From the NCBI GenBank assembly GCA_023548195.1, contig JAJHZJ010000009.1:2213501-2277500 (forward strand): a DNA stretch of 64,000 nucleotides. Reading direction: 5' to 3'. The translations under genes were made by a program, and so were the position numbers. Shown here in pieces: positions 23,340-33,839 of this stretch. How positions within the stretch are numbered: position 1 is the stretch's first letter; each line of letters begins with the position of its first letter. The DNA is from Bettongia penicillata ogilbyi (Eukaryota > Chordata > Mammalia > Diprotodontia > Potoroidae). The notes under the pieces were generated by a model. That model saw only the letters and a list, made by a program, of their open reading frames with translations, was not told the origin of the DNA and ran no database searches.

Positions 23340-23804
23340 AGCACACAGGTTGAGTTGAATCAGAAGGAATGATATCTATAGAAAAAAATTAAGGGGTGAG
23401 AGAGGAATATATTGGGAGGAAAAAGGGATAAATAGAATGGGGCAAACTATCACTCATAAAAGAGATAAGAAAAATCTTTTTCAATGGAGGAGAAAAGGGA
23501 AGAGGTGAGAGGGGAAAAGTGAAGCTTACTCTCATCACATTTGGCTTAAAGAGGGAAAAACATGCCCACTCAATTTGGTATGAAAATCTAGCTTACACTA
23601 CAGGAAAGCAGGAACAAAGAGACAAGTGGGTGAGGGGGATGATAGAAGGGAGGGCAGATGGGAGAAGGGAGTAATTAGAAGTAAACACTTTGAGGAAAGG
23701 ACAAGGTCAAATGAGAGAATAGAATAAATGGAGGACAGGGTAGGATGGAGGGCAATATAGTTAGTCTTACACAACATGGCTATTACGGCAGTCTTGTGCA
23801 AAAT

Positions 23805-23805
<1 letters not shown>

Positions 23806-23853
<48 letters not shown>

Positions 23854-23855
23854 CC
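23806..23855 (+). repeat. CA plus TA microsatellite inside HAL1 3' UTR
   Basis: About 18 ac units followed by atatatatata. The second HAL1 copy has no expanded array at the matching place, so this array probably grew after insertion. Confidence 0.9.
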
Positions 23856-24234
23856 TGTAGTGAATTGCCTTCTCAGTGGGGATGGGTGGGGAGGGAGGAT
23901 GGAAGAGAAATTGGAATTCAAAGTATTAGAAACGTATGTTGAAATTGTTATGGTATATAACTGGGAAATAAGAAATATAGGTAATGGGGTATAGAAATCT
24001 ATGTTGCCCTATAAGACAAAGAGAGAAGTTGGGGATAAGGGAAGTGTGGGGTGTGATAGAAGGGAGGGCACATTGAGGGAAGAGATAATCAGAATGCAAG
24101 TTGTTATGGAGTGGGAGGAGTGGAGAGATGGGGAGAAAAATTGGAAGTCAAAATTTTGTGAAAATGAATGTTGAAATCTAAAAATAAATAAATAAAACTT
24201 TTAAAAAATTAATGAGCTTGTAAATTTTTAGAAA

Positions 24235-24665
24235 AAAACATGAATAGACTTGCAGGAAATAGTGAAGAAATTAACAGAACTAAGAAATCATTGGATACAG
24301 TAAAAGAAATATAGTTTTAAGGACAATTTCGATAGACAATCATTTTGACATTTATAAGCACCCAAATTAGCTGCAAAGGACATATCAAGGAAGATGCTAT
24401 CTGCATTCAGAGAAATAACTGATAAATAGAGCTATATAAAGAAAGTTTTTGATTATATACATATTTGCATCTTATGGTAACCATCTCTAGGGCAGGAATG
24501 GGGCAAGGGAAGATAAAGATAACTTTATTGTATGTTTAAAATGAGTAGTAAGTGGTACGTAATAGATTTGCAGTTTCATGTACAACAATTTTTTTTATTC
24601 TACTATGTTATGGAAATACTTATTTTATTTCATAAATTAAAAATAAAATAAATTTTTAAAAACAC
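24235..24665 (+). mobile_element. L1 3' UTR fragment
   Basis: Contains gaaattaacagaactaag, ggacaatttcgatagacaat, cattcagagaaataactgat, tgttatggaaatacttattt and the A-rich end taaattaaaaataaaataaa. It follows the HAL1 tail directly but belongs to a different L1-type 3' end. Confidence 0.7.
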
Positions 24666-24714
24666 CTAAGAACTCTCTATATAAATGCTAACCAGGGCTG
24701 TTAAGTAGGAAAGT

Positions 24715-24905
24715 AACACTATAAAGTGGAAAAAGCATTAATTTGAGATCTAGGGGATCTAAATTCAAAACCCGCCTCTGACTGCCACTAGCTAGACACA
24801 TGACCTTAGAAAAATGACTTCACCTCCCTGAACCTCAATTTCCTCATCTATACAAAATGAGGGGGTTGAACCAGATCATCCTTGAAGGCTTTTCCTAATC
24901 TAGGA
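24715..24905 (+). mobile_element. tRNA-derived SINE, MIR-like
   Basis: Contains gatctaaattcaaaacccgc, gaacctcaatttcctcatct and gatcatccttgaaggc. Confidence 0.7.
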
Positions 24906-25034
24906 TCCTAATGTGTGTATTACTTGGTAGCATAACATGACAATAATATATTTTGCTTCTTAAATCTGCTGCATGTAGGTAGGTAGGAGGCAGAAGATCA
25001 TCTGGAAGGGACCTTAGAGGCCATTTGGTCTAGG

Positions 25035-25193
25035 GAAGAAGAAGAAGAAGAAGAAGAAGAAGAAGAAGAAGAAGAAGAAGAAGAAGAAGAAGAAGAAGAA
25101 GAAGAAGAAGAAGAAGAAGAAGAAGAAGAAGAAGAAGAAGAAGAAGGAAGAAGAAGAAGAAGAAGAAGAAGAAGAAGAAGAAGAAGAAGAAGA
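25035..25193 (+). repeat. GAA triplet array, about 53 units
   Basis: 159 bases of near-pure gaa with one slip (gaaggaag near 25144). The minus-strand Ser/Phe/Leu open frames come from this array in three frames. Confidence 0.97.
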
Positions 25194-25222
25194 ATATGAT
25201 GATGATGATGATGATGATGACA
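25194..25222 (+). repeat. GAT triplet array
   Basis: About nine gat units directly following the gaa array. It runs into a MIR start (caactagcatttatatggtg), so both triplets probably expanded from a SINE A-rich or triplet tail. Confidence 0.9.
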
Positions 25223-25347
25223 ACTAGCATTTATATGGTGCCTGAAGGTTTGCATAGCTTTTCTCAAGCACTTTGTACATGAGGTCTACTTTGATATCTC
25301 CAGATACTAGTGTCCTCCCTCCTTGTACTATCTTGCATTCACACTTC

Positions 25348-25572
25348 TTCTTTACTTGTTTCAGTCATGTTCAACTCTTTGTGACCCCATTTAGAGTTTT
25401 CTTAGCAAAGATACTGGAGTGGTTTGCCATTTCCTTCTCCAGCTCATTTGACAGATGAGGAAATTGAGGCAAATGAGGTTAAGTGACTTGCCCAGGATCC
25501 TTGAATTCAAGAAGGTGAGTCTTCCCGATTCTAAACCCAGTGGTCTATCCAATGCATCACCTAGTTGCCCCT
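25348..25572 (-). mobile_element. MAR1-like CORE-SINE
   Basis: In reverse: tgtttcagtcatgttcaact, gagttttcttagcaaagata, gatgaggaaattgaggcaaa, ending cacctagttgcccc. Confidence 0.9.
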
Positions 25573-25789
25573 AGCAATATAAAACTAGTGCTGAGTTCAG
25601 AAGGTCTGAGGCATGGTTTTCTTCTCTATAAGGGAGTGGTTAACTCTGTACCCATGCGTATGGAACAGGTTCAAATCTTGGGGGAGCCCGGGTCATAAAA
25701 TGAGTTTTCTCGAACACTCTGGTCCTTCATGGCCCTACGCTGGAACTCATTTAAGGCTTAGGATTGTGTTATCTCTAGTGTTTCCTTGT

Positions 25790-26000
25790 TGTTGTGATTT
25801 CCCTTCGTTCTTGAGAGGACTGTGACATCAAGATGATGACAGGTTGATTTTGATCTGAGTGAGGGAGGGCTGTGCAAGGTCACCAACCTCACTTTCTTCT
25901 CCTGAGCCATCTGGGTCCAGTGGCCTGATATTCATTAGGATGACTGGAGATGGCCCAGGATGCAATGGGAGACCTTGGCCCTTTCAGGCTAAGGTCTTAC
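25790..26000 (-). mobile_element. RTE-tailed SINE (RTESINE-like)
   Basis: In reverse: ttgttgtgatttcccttcgt, gacatcaagatgatgacagg, tgagtgagggagggctgtgc, gagccatctgggtccagtgg, gatggcccaggatgcaatgg. Confidence 0.8.
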
Positions 26001-26004
26001 CACA

Positions 26005-26690
26005 TTTTCACTTTGAGTGAGATACATACATTCAATAAACAGGCTTCTTTAAGTAGTTACTCAAGGGGATGGCCCCTTTAATACCTCGCCCCCCCCACCC
26101 CCCCCAAATCAAACTGGGAAGGGAAGATCCCCAGGGTTCCTGGGTAAAAGAGAAACAATTACTAGTAATTACTTAGTAATTATTTAGTGTTTCCTTTAAA
26201 AGGGGGTAGTTCAAATGAGACTCACAAATACATGTTGAAGTTGTGCTTATGAAAGTTAACTTTTTATACTCCTACAAAGGTTGATACCTAAACACTAAAA
26301 AAATAAGTGACATTTTACAAGACGACTTGAATTAGCATGTTCCTCTCACCTGGGCACCACCACACAGCTCCCTCAAGTCAGACACCTGACAAGCCCGGCT
26401 GGGGATTAGGCTCCTCCTTCTACTGACTCTTGTCTTATCAAAGAAGCGCTGGAATAGGCGCAAGGGACTATTCTCAAAGTACAACTAACACTGACTGAGG
26501 AACCCAGAAATGCCTAGATTCCTGAGGCCACTCCCCAAAAGTCCATCTCTCAATAATCACTCCTTGGTTACCTCATACTCAGGAAAAGAGACACCAAGCA
26601 GAAAAGTCAGCTGGAGTCCCAAGACCCTAGACCAGGCTGGCCTAGGCATCCTTAGTGTTTGAGCTTCAGTAATTGTCAGGGATGGGGGAA
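26005..26690. other. Unique spacer with C-rich run
   Basis: A run of C interrupted by single a lies at 26088-26105. The rest is unique, with no exon. Confidence 0.45.
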
Positions 26691-26699
26691 GACCAATCC

Positions 26700-26790
26700 A
26701 GTTAGAATTTATTAAGTGCCTACTATGGGCCAGGCATACAATGAATAAAAATAAAGTCCCTGCCCTCCAGGAGCTTATAATCTAAAGGGG
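26700..26790 (+). mobile_element. Old interspersed repeat (L2/MIR-related)
   Basis: Contains aatttattaagtgcctacta, tgggccaggcatacaatg and ccaggagcttataatctaa. Confidence 0.6.
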
Positions 26791-27104
26791 GAGGAAAATA
26801 TAGAAGGAAGGGGGAAAAGGGTGGGAGGGTATTCAGTACAGTAGTATCTTATTCTTTAGAGTTGAAAGGAGTCGGAGCAGCAGATGAAGAGTGCAGTGAG
26901 TTGGATTCTCTGGCATGGTGACCTTCCACAATGAAAGAACACAATCCTGTGAGTAGATGTAGCTGGTTGAATGGGGACCCAGCTAGCTGTGTACCTCAGC
27001 TCCTCCTCTCCTGTCTGCCTCCCCCTCCCCTTCCTTTTCCTCTCCAAAGGGAAGGTAAATTTGGATGGTCAAAAGATGGCCAACTGACTTGGGTTTTTAT
27101 TGGT

Positions 27105-27226
27105 TCCCTTCCCTCCCCTCCCCACCCCTCTCCCCTCCCCTCCCCTCCCCCTTCCCCTACTGTTCCCTTCCCTCCCATTCCCTTCCCTCCTCTTCCCTTC
27201 CCTTCCCTTCCCTCCTGTCCTTTCCC
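27105..27226 (+). repeat. CCCCT/CCCTT pyrimidine tract
   Basis: About 120 bases of almost pure pyrimidine. From 27111 to 27152 there are at least six runs of three or more C separated by one or two bases, so the minus strand fits a G-quadruplex motif. Confidence 0.95.
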
Positions 27227-27439
27227 AAAACCTTAAACCTACTGAACTCTGAAACTGGGCCACCAATGGACCCCAGCCTAAGGGCTCTTCTGCACCTTCC
27301 TGGCTTTACAGTGATTATCAAGAAGTAACTGTTGAGCTGTTTGCCTCACAACCTGATCTTTCTTTTTCTTGACCTCATGAAAGGGGCCATACCCTGGCCT
27401 ATTCAATGAATGGGTGTTACCTCATCCTAAGTGAGTACC

Positions 27440-27657
27440 TGCAAAGACCTTGGCCTAAAGGGCCCAAGGTCTCCCACTGCATCCTGGGTCATCTCCAGTC
27501 ATTCTGATGAATATCTAGTCACCGGATTCAGATGGCTCTGGAGGAGAAGTGAGGCTGGTGACCTGCACAGCCCTCCCTCACTCAAAACAAAGTCAAGTGC
27601 AAGTCATGTTACCATTTCTCTGATGGCATGTTCTTCTTCAACAATCAAGGATGAACA
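27440..27657 (+). mobile_element. RTE-tailed SINE (RTESINE-like)
   Basis: Contains aaggtctcccactgcatcct, gatggctctggaggagaagt, gaggctggtgacctgcacag, ccctccctcactcaaaac and the end caatcaaggatgaaca. Confidence 0.8.
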
Positions 27658-27659
27658 CA

Positions 27660-27882
27660 TTTACAACTCTTCATGACATCTGGGGTTTTCTTGGCAGACA
27701 CCAGAATGGTTTGTCATTTACTTCTCTAGTTCATTTGACAAATGAAGAAACTGAGGCAAAGAGTTAAATGACACCGAGGGTCACATAGCTAGTAAGCGTC
27801 TGCAACTAGATTTGAACTCAGGAAGATGAGTCTTCCTGACTTTCAGGCCTTGTACTCTATTCACTGGGCCATCTAGCTGTCT
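27660..27882 (-). mobile_element. MAR1-like CORE-SINE
   Basis: In reverse: caactcttcatgacatctgg, ggttttcttggcagacacca, aatgaagaaactgaggcaaa, ggaagatgagtcttcctgac, ending gggccatctagctgtc. Confidence 0.85.
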
Positions 27883-28109
27883 GTAGTAAGTTTAGATGTA
27901 GTGAGCTTATCCTGGGAGGGGCATCTTGTTCCTTGGAGTTGAAACCAGACAGGGCAGCAGATGCAAAGTGGAATGAGACCATCACTCAGGATTTGTTGGG
28001 TCATCCCAACACACTAAGTTTTTCAGTGCTACTCCAGAGTACGTGCAGCTCTGTAGCCGTGGCCCAAGCCAGGGCAGATAAGGAAAGTTCTTTTTGCCCC
28101 CATTACACA

Positions 28110-28245
28110 GATACATGTTTTCTCTCCCTTCCCACTCTCTTAGAATACAAGTTCCTTGAGGACGAACACCTACTTTTATTTGTAGGCTCAGAGGTTAGCA
28201 TAGCATCTGGCACTTAGAAGTGATTAATATGAAGTTTCTGACTGA
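28110..28245 (+). mobile_element. L2 3' terminus
   Basis: Contains agaatacaagttccttgagg, gcatagcatctggcactta, then a taatatgaa-type end. Confidence 0.65.
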
Positions 28246-28249
28246 TAGA

Positions 28250-28895
28250 AGAGCCAGGAAAAAGTAAGTTATGAAAAATATGGAGGAGAGATCACTTTCA
28301 CTTAAGTGAATTGCGGAAGACTTCCCGGCCTAGGTGACACCATGGTTGAGCCTCTAAAAATAAGGGATTTCCACAGTCAGAGGTTGGACAGCCTATCTTC
28401 TCTAAACTTTCTGTCTTCCTTAGAGCTCTGCGCCTGGTAAATGCTTAATAAATGTTTGTAGGATAAATAAGTTATAAATAATGGGTTTAATTCATTTGAA
28501 CAAATGTTTATTTGGTATCTGTTACTTGTAAAGCATCTCTCCAGGCTGTGACCATGCCTACACATATTCTTACTACATAGCCTGTGTGCTTCTCCCAGGC
28601 ATCATGTGCTGCATGTGGCCTGCCATTGTATTCATTACTGCTCACACCAATTAAGAGTTTGAGGTATTGTCCCAGGTTGGGTCACCTAATAAATTTATTG
28701 CATGTGATTCTGAGCCAAGGGAAAATTTATGGAAAGGATGATCCAGTGGAGGATGGAACAGAGATATGGAATGATGAATCTGGGGAAAGCCTAGAAAGGG
28801 AAGCATGCCACCCTGCCTGGGCTCTTTATAGCCTGAAGCTTACAACTGCCATCTTTAAAATACTTAAACCCCTGATTGAGTCAATCCCAAGATCT
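28250..28895. other. Mostly unique spacer
   Basis: An L2-type aaatgcttaataaatgtttg lies at 28439. The 118-codon plus-strand frame at 28584-28940 carries no recognisable domain and ends inside a SINE. Confidence 0.45.
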
Positions 28896-28899
28896 GTTG

Positions 28900-29045
28900 T
28901 TTGTTCTTCTGAAAAAGAACCAAATACATCAGGAGGGTGATGTCTTGACTTGCAAGGGAACTGGATTTAAGTGAGGCAGGGCTGTGCAAAGTCATCAGCC
29001 TCATTTCCTCCAGTCATTGGAATCCAGGGGCAAGACAGGTCAGGA
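28900..29045 (-). mobile_element. RTE-tailed SINE, partial
   Basis: In reverse: gggtgatgtcttgacttgca, ggatttaagtgaggcagggc, tgtgcaaagtcatcagcctc. The 5' half is missing. Confidence 0.7.
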
Positions 29046-29049
29046 TTCA

Positions 29050-29590
29050 ACTCCCCAAGGTCTAAGTAGCAAAAGAAGTAAACTCATTGAAATTCTCCAT
29101 TCCCTGAGTTTGCCACTGAATTAGAGCAAGGGCCAATTTTCTTTGTGCCTTTTTGAGGGAAATTCTGGAGACCATAAGGAATTTCATCAATCTCCATATG
29201 ATATTATTCACACAGAGATATAAATAGCTATAGATATGCACATGGATATAGATAGAGATATGTACATAGATACAGATATAGCTGTTTTATGGCCCAGTAC
29301 TACAAATTCTGGGTTCACAAGGACCAGGTCTGATCTTAGGGGCTATCCTTCAAATGACCCTACTTGAAAATTGTATTTGCTTTGTCTGTTTATAGGTACC
29401 TGTAATTTGCATGTCTTTTTGAGTCTTCTGAATTTTATTTAAGGCAAAATAACATCTTCCTTTTATTACTTTGAGTGCTGTGTCCCTATCAGTGGAAACC
29501 TAGACTAAAGCTATACTTAAGTAATATTGGGAGACTACCTTGCAGCAAGATCCACATGGGGGTAATAAGCCAAAAGGAAAGAAATTGACC
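29050..29590. other. Unique spacer with ATAGATATAG run
   Basis: Imperfect atagat/agatat units at 29215-29282. Otherwise unique. Confidence 0.5.
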
Positions 29591-29597
29591 CTCTTGT

Positions 29598-29812
29598 GCC
29601 AGGAGGGGGAATCTGCAGCCTTGAGGCCATATGTGACCTTCTAGGTCCCTTGGGTGTAGCCTTTTGACTAAGTCCAAGTTTTACTGAACAAACCCTTTTA
29701 TTAAGGGGGGATTTGTTCCGTAAAGTTTGGATTCAGTCAAAGGCCACACTTGAGGACCTAGAGGGCCACATGTGACCTAGAAGCCGCAGATTCCCCACTC
29801 CTACTCTCAATA
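29598..29812. mobile_element. Palindromic hAT-like MITE, near full length
   Basis: About 215 bases forming one long imperfect inverted repeat. Left arm: caggagggggaatctgcagc, ccttgaggccatatgtgacc, tgactaagtccaagttttac. Right arm: gtttggattcagtcaaaggc, gagggccacatgtgacctag, gattccccactcct. The arms meet around ccttttattaagggggga. There is no coding capacity, so any movement needed a transposase in trans. The terminus resembles hAT (Charlie-type). I could not find intact 8-bp target duplications. Confidence 0.75.
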
Positions 29813-30227
29813 CCAAGCCTGGTCCACGGCAGTCTTAAAGTAGGGAAAGCTAGGCCACATCTGGCAAAGAATCCATAAGAGCTAATAAACAGATACAGAA
29901 AATACATATGTATTCAAATAACCATGGGTAGAAAACTTAATTTAGGGTTGTTGTTAGACCCCTCCTTTTAGATTCTGGTGAATTTGTCTGTTCCACATTT
30001 CCCCCTAGACTTGTAGTGTCACCCTGTGTTTTAAAGCCATTTCCCCTCCTTTCCCCAAAAGGTGAATATGCTTTGAGGATTACTGAATAATGGTCTTTTC
30101 TTCCCATCAGAGCTGCATGGTTCCCTCTGACCTTGGTCTTTCAGCTGGTTGGGCAATCCTATTCTTTGTACCAGGATAAATGACGTTCAAGAACTATTTG
30201 GACTGAACTTTCTTCTGTGCTTTTTTT

Positions 30228-30455
30228 CTTTAGTCATTTTTCAGTCATAGATGACTCTCCATGACCTCCTTTAGGTCATTTTCTTGGCAAAGATACTAGA
30301 GCGGTTTGTCATTTCCTACTCTACATCATTTTACAGATGAGGAAACTGAGGCAAACAAGAATAAGTGACTTGTCCAGGGTCACACAGCTAGTAAGTGTCT
30401 GAAGCTGGATTTGAACTTGGGAGTCTTTCTGATTTCAGGCCCAGTACACTATCCT
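30228..30455 (-). mobile_element. MAR1-like CORE-SINE
   Basis: In reverse: agtcatttttcagtcataga, cattttcttggcaaagatac, cagatgaggaaactgaggca, gtgacttgtccagggtcaca, ending cccagtacactatcc. Confidence 0.9.
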
Positions 30456-30532
30456 CTTCTTTCTTTAGAAAGTCCCAATCTCTGACTTGAGAATTCTAGA
30501 ATTTTGGGTCACCTATATAGCAATTCTTTTTT

Positions 30533-30660
30533 AGGGGGAGATGGCAATCAGCGTTAAGTGATTGCCTAGGGTCACACAGTTAGTATCTGATGGCAGATTT
30601 GAACTCAGGTTTTCCTGACTTCTGGGCTATGCTGTATCCACTGCACCACCTTAGGTGTTC
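30533..30660 (-). mobile_element. Short CORE-SINE with truncated tail
   Basis: Contains cagcgttaagtgattgccta, gggtcacacagttagtatct, gatttgaactcaggttttcc and ccactgcaccacctta. Like the copy at 61161-61292, it lacks the BovB-like tail. Confidence 0.75.
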
Positions 30661-31129
30661 CTCCATATGGCAGTTCTTAAGATTGATCCTATGCAGGAAA
30701 TCTCCCAACAGCTAAGAGGCTAGGTTCTGGGATAATGCTACTTGGAAGATCAAAACTCCTCTCTGTAGGTTGGGGTTCATGTGTCCATTAGCATCTCTCC
30801 TAGACCTGTGGGTGTGGATGTATCTGACTCTGCTGGCAGAAAATCTTTCTCTTGGACTGACAAAGACACAGCTTCCATTTCTCATCCCTGAGTATGTTCG
30901 GTTGCTGTGGCAACTATGTAACTCCCACCTACATCACCAGTTCCTAGGGTGAGAGGCTGTCCATCTCCAAAGCCAGGTCTACTTAGTTGCCTGACATTTT
31001 TCTGAAGAATATTCCAAAAGAGTTGTCAACTTTCTTTTATATGACATGTCAAGAGTCCCTCCTCCTAAGACAGTCAGATAACATGTCAGATCAGGGAGGC
31101 CCCTCTTCCCCCCATATAATATGTAGTTG

Positions 31130-31235
31130 TCGTGCAAGTTATTCCCCAAGCTTGGAATAGTTTCCCTGCATCACTGCCTCAATGCTCAATTCAGACTGTC
31201 TCTACTGAAGCCTTTCCTAATTCTCTCAACTGTTA
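31130..31235 (+). mobile_element. L2 fragment
   Basis: Contains agcttggaatagtttccctg, tactgaagcctttcctaatt. Confidence 0.6.
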
Positions 31236-31251
31236 ATGAGGCTTCACTCTC

Positions 31252-31343
31252 TCTGTTTCTCCCTCTCTTTGTCTCTCTCTCTCTCTCTCTCTCCCTCTCT
31301 CTCCCTCTCTTTCCCTCTCTCCCTCTCTCTCCCTCTCTCTCCC

Positions 31344-31385
<42 letters not shown>

Positions 31386-31394
31386 CCTCCCTCT
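31252..31394 (+). repeat. CT/CCCT microsatellite, about 140 bp
   Basis: (ct)n with regularly spaced ccct units. The Ser/Leu/Pro open frames over it are artefacts. Confidence 0.95.
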
Positions 31395-31588
31395 GTGTCC
31401 TTCAATCACTCAAAGGCATCATGCAAAGGGTTGTGGCCTCAGAGTGAGGAAGGCCTAGGTCATGCTTCAGACATTTATCATCTGTATGACTGGGCAAATC
31501 TCTGCATCTCAGTTTATTCATCTGTAAAACAGGGGGAGGTTGGCCTCAATGGCCTCTACAATCCCACCCAACTGTAAATCCATGGTTT
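31395..31588 (+). mobile_element. tRNA-derived SINE, MIR-like
   Basis: Contains ggcctcagagtgaggaaggc, ctgtatgactgggcaaatct, ctcagtttattcatctgtaa and tggcctctacaatccca. Confidence 0.65.
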
Positions 31589-31636
31589 ATGGTCTTACTT
31601 ATCTTTTTACCTGTCATGTTTCCCAGTAGGCCTCAG

Positions 31637-31863
31637 CAGGTGTGTGCTAGTAAATGTTAATTAACTAGTTCTCTAGGGGGCTGGTGGGGTGGGGGGTGGA
31701 GGAGGAAGGAATGCAGCACACTTTTATATTTCACACTATTAACATTTTCTCCATGGCTTTCTTAAGTCTAGAAATCAATAGCCAATAAATCAAACTCTGA
31801 TTTTTAGGGTATGATCATTTCCTGAGGTGGAAATACACTGAAATTTTGGTAGTTGGCTTTCTG
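31637..31863 (+). mobile_element. Second MITE family, diverged copy
   Basis: Left end caggtgtgtgctagtaaatg and the internal parts attaacattttctcc and ttaagtctagaaatcaatag match the better copy at 51325-51551. The right terminus is not clear. Confidence 0.55.
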
Positions 31864-31869
31864 GATTGA

Positions 31870-32645
31870 GCTGGCTCCTGCATACCCTTGGATGGAGGTC
31901 TCTCAAGGGCAGTCATTGTTTTGGGGTTCTCCTTAGTTCAAATGCAAACCCTTCAATACCTGATGCTGCCTTTATGTAGCAGGTATTTCAAAATACTTAT
32001 TTAATTAAATCAAGTTGAAAAGCAGGATCTCAGAAATTCCATGTGTGATTCCACAAATTATGGCTTAAAAAAAATTTTTTTTTAAAGACTGTATTAGCTT
32101 GATGGACCCAGCAACTAGTTCTCAGGTTCTAATTACAAGGTGTTGGAAGTGTCTTAAAATAAGAAACTTAAGCTCAGACACTAGAGACCTTTGCCAAGGC
32201 TACAGCGGGTGGGGGAAAGCAGGAGCCTGGCATTTTCATTCTTCAAATTCTGCAGTATCAGCAGCACTGCCTGGTACGGGCTGCCCTGAGGCTGCCCTCT
32301 GAGGACTTCCCTAAGTCAGATATCAGACCTTGTCTCCGTCACAGATTTGGCCCACTGCCCTTCCCTCTCTCTTAGGACAGAAGTTTTAGGACCTGATGAG
32401 GGATGGATGGGAAAATACAGCACATGCCCCTGTGACTTATCTCCTGGGGTGTTCTCATGCAAGCCCCCTCAGGGAAAGGGAGGGGGTTCTATGGTAAGAA
32501 GAACATGGATCATCTTATTTTAGAAGGGATCTTCTGAAACTGAGGTTGAATGGTATGTGCCTAACATGTTAGGGATTATGAATTCAAGCCTTCTGATTCA
32601 TGCCATGGGTTTCTGGAGTCCTCCACAAATATAACTAGTTATAAA
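31870..32645. other. Unique spacer with A/T palindrome
   Basis: A ttaaaaaaaatttttttttt-like palindrome lies at 32063-32084. No repeat family or exon recognised in the rest. Confidence 0.45.
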
Positions 32646-32651
32646 ATGCCA

Positions 32652-32916
32652 GGGCAGTTAGAGGCAGTGTGGTGAATTAGAGAGCTGGACCAGGAGTCAG
32701 AAAGACTCTTCTTCCTGAGTTTAAATCTAGCTTTCGACACTTTTTACTAGCTGTGTGATCCTGGGCAAGTCACTTAACCTTGTTTACTTCAGTTTCCCTC
32801 ATCTGTAAAATGATGTGGCAAAGGAAATGCCAAGGCACTCCAATAACTTTGCCAAGAAAATCCCAAAATCTGGTCACAAAGAGTCAGATTCAACTGAAAC
32901 GACTTAACAATAAATT
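32652..32916 (+). mobile_element. MAR1-like CORE-SINE, full length
   Basis: Head gggcagttagaggcagtgtg, gctgtgtgatcctgggcaag, gccaagaaaatcccaaaatc, and the tail caaagagtcagattcaactg. Confidence 0.9.
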
Positions 32917-33247
32917 AAAATGCCAACCAAAAATATCAATTCATATCCAATCTCTATAAATCCCATAAGGTACAACTCAGAGAAGAGTTTAATGAAATGC
33001 AAACACCTAAGTACAAGTGAAGGACTTTACTCACTGACCTTTAAGGTCACTTCTTAACCATCACTGTTAGCTGTCACCATTTAACTCTTACCCTAACTCA
33101 ACTTAAAATTAAAACACTAGAAACTTGGTAGTTGTTGCCTATTAATGGTGACTGGCATTTATAGGGAGATTACTTGTACTATTTTCCTCCTTTTTTCTTT
33201 TTCTTATTTCTGTCTTTGGGTTTGGACTATGCTTCTACAAGAATGAT

Positions 33248-33250
33248 GCG

Positions 33251-33279
<29 letters not shown>
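33248..33279 (+). repeat. TG microsatellite
   Basis: About 15 gt units. Confidence 0.9.
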
Positions 33280-33281
<2 letters not shown>

Positions 33282-33307
33282 GAAAGTCCCTTATACCCGT
33301 CTCTTTG

Positions 33308-33563
33308 GGTAGGGAGATGGCACAGTGCACAAAGTGCTGGGCCTGGAGTTAAGAAGACTCATCTTCCTGAGTTCCAATCTGGCCTTAGACACTTACTAGT
33401 TGTGTGACCCTGGACAAGTCACTTCACCCTGTTTGCCTCAGTTTCCTCATCTGTAAAATGAGCTGGAGAAGGAAATCACAAATCCCTCCAGTGTCTTTGC
33501 CAAGAAAACCCCAAATGGGGTCATGAAGGGTCACACACAACTGGAATGACTGAGTGACAATTC
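33308..33563 (+). mobile_element. MAR1-like CORE-SINE, full length
   Basis: Contains gatggcacagtgcacaaagt, gttgtgtgaccctggacaag, gccaagaaaaccccaaatgg and a tail with gaaggg and tcacacacaactgga. Confidence 0.9.
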
Positions 33564-33839
33564 TTCCAGTCTCCAATGTAAAAGAATATACTGGGAAAAT
33601 AAATTATAGTCTATGACCATCTTAGTGCTAAAAAAATCACTGGCCAAGAAGTTAGAAGGCTAAATTCTAGTCAGTGCAGTCTTAACTCTGCAAATGATTT
33701 CAGAAAAATTGCTTTGCCTCGTTGGGTTTTCTTTCACACTCATATGGGGGATAGGAATGTGATGCCCCTGCTCCATTCTTCCCATGGGGCTAGGGGTTGT
33801 GGGAGCTAGTGTGGGGATCAGATGTGGAAAGGGATGGGT

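Larger units (their letters stand above)
22800..24200 (+). mobile_element. HAL1 (half-L1), 5'-truncated copy
   Basis: Starts inside L1-type ORF1 and, after the ORF1 stop, runs about 1 kb to an A-rich tail (ctaaaaataaataaataaa, 24179-24197) with no ORF2. The same ORF1-to-3'UTR order is found in the longer minus-strand copy at 43356-46337. For example, both carry gttagtcttacacaaca and a CA/TG-rich stretch soon after ORF1. HAL1s are L1 derivatives without reverse transcriptase, known from mammals including opossum. Mobilisation in trans by L1 is inferred. Confidence 0.8.

Noticed and set aside
24998..25267. Poly-Ser, poly-Phe and poly-Leu frames
   Set aside because: Three-frame translation of one GAA array.
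28584..28940. 118-codon frame in mostly unique DNA
   Set aside because: It runs into an RTE-tailed SINE, its sequence is not domain-like, and no exon borders are visible.
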